From DATKQI01 sp035532755 (GTDB lineage: Bacteria; Pseudomonadota; Alphaproteobacteria; Acetobacterales; Acetobacteraceae): a stretch of 13,099 nucleotides of DNA. The first letter of the stretch is position 1. Each line of letters begins with the position of its first letter. Location of the stretch: positions 1 to 13,099 of the forward strand of contig DATKQI010000360.1 of assembly GCA_035532755.1 (NCBI GenBank). Direction: 5' to 3'. Below, piece after piece: positions 12,962 to 13,099 of the stretch. The position numbers and the translations under genes were made by a program. The notes beneath the pieces are model-generated. The model saw nothing but the letters and a program-made list of their open reading frames with translations. It made no database searches and was not told the origin of the DNA.

Positions 12962-13099
12962 AACAGGCTGCGGAAAAAGGGCTTGCCTAACCCGGCTCTG
13001 ATTTGATTCGCTTTGCCGATGGGCTGGAGGCGAGGTGTGCGGTGCGAGGACGGGATCGGCAGGGCGGCAAGCTGTTCAGCTACGTGGATGCGGAGGCGC
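12962..13099 (+). mobile_element. Left end of an insertion sequence (partial)
   Basis: From about 12962 the sequence changes: the HNH frame stops making sense, and a non-coding leader beginning AACAGGCTGCGGAAAAAGG leads to a transposase start at 13042. The AGGCTGCGGAAAAAGG stretch is a plausible left terminal inverted repeat. The exact end is uncertain by several bases, and the right end lies outside the window, so neither the inverted repeat nor a target duplication can be confirmed. Confidence 0.6.
13042..13099 (+). CDS. IS transposase, N-terminus only (IS5/IS1182-like)
   Basis: GTG 13042 with GGAGGCGAGG just upstream opens a frame of 19 codons to the window edge, VRGRDRQGGKLFSYVDAEA. The GxLFSYVxxEARV start is typical of DDE transposases of the IS5/IS1182 type, whose DUF772-like N-terminal domain begins this way. 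No catalytic residue is within the window. Family assignment beyond a DDE transposase is tentative. Confidence 0.68.
   Translation, partial: MRGRDRQGGKLFSYVDAEA

Noticed and set aside
1..13099. CRISPR array, tRNA or rRNA genes
   Set aside because: No regularly spaced repeats and no tRNA-like cloverleaf or rRNA sequence were seen on reading the window by eye.

Overview
The window is high-GC DNA (by eye well over 60% G+C until about position 12,580) with the gene content of an alphaproteobacterium, most likely an acetic acid bacterium or relative (Acetobacteraceae). The main reason is the three-subunit periplasmic dehydrogenase at the left. This is inference from gene content; the window has no rRNA or other phylogenetic marker.

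Left part (1-6746, + strand apart from a gene start at the very edge). Bases 1-38 look like the first 12 codons of a gene leaving the window on the minus strand. Next comes a membrane-bound FAD dehydrogenase operon in the order small subunit with a Tat-type signal (207-719), GMC flavoprotein with a 3Fe-4S cysteine cluster (769-2439) and tri-haem cytochrome c with a C-terminal anchor (2436-3866). Electrons should pass from a sugar or alcohol to FAD, then Fe-S, haems and ubiquinone. A 44-bp near-perfect palindrome (3877-3920) then precedes an ABC transporter of the molybdate/tungstate type: binding protein (3954-4874), permease (4871-5650) and ATPase (5658-6746). The palindrome is a good candidate for a ModE-type operator.

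Middle part (6695-9653, - strand). msrA overlaps the 3' end of the ATPase gene by 52 bp, tail to tail. Upstream of it lie an M20 metallo-deacylase and a 2,3-diaminopropionate ammonia-lyase-like PLP enzyme 4 bp apart, a pairing that recalls E. coli ygeX-ygeY. Divergent from them (9739-10619, +) are an Lrp/AsnC regulator and an overlapping VOC-family protein. The 85-bp divergent region has two CCG-N5-CGG elements 21 bp apart.

Right part (10631-11942, +). An ArsR-family repressor gene, with an imperfect tandem repeat over its start, overlaps a gene for a protein made of two fused AHSA1/SRPBCC domains.

Right edge (12004-13099). This is a decaying, visibly less GC-rich accessory patch: a vapBC toxin-antitoxin pair with an amber codon in vapC and an apparent one-base deletion in vapB, the C-terminal piece of an HNH endonuclease gene, and the left end of an insertion sequence whose transposase runs out of the window.

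I see no wholly new multi-gene system. The most informative items are the broken vapBC pair, the operator before the transporter, the msrA/ATPase overlap, the ygeXY-like catabolic pair with its divergent regulator, and the IS/HNH junction.
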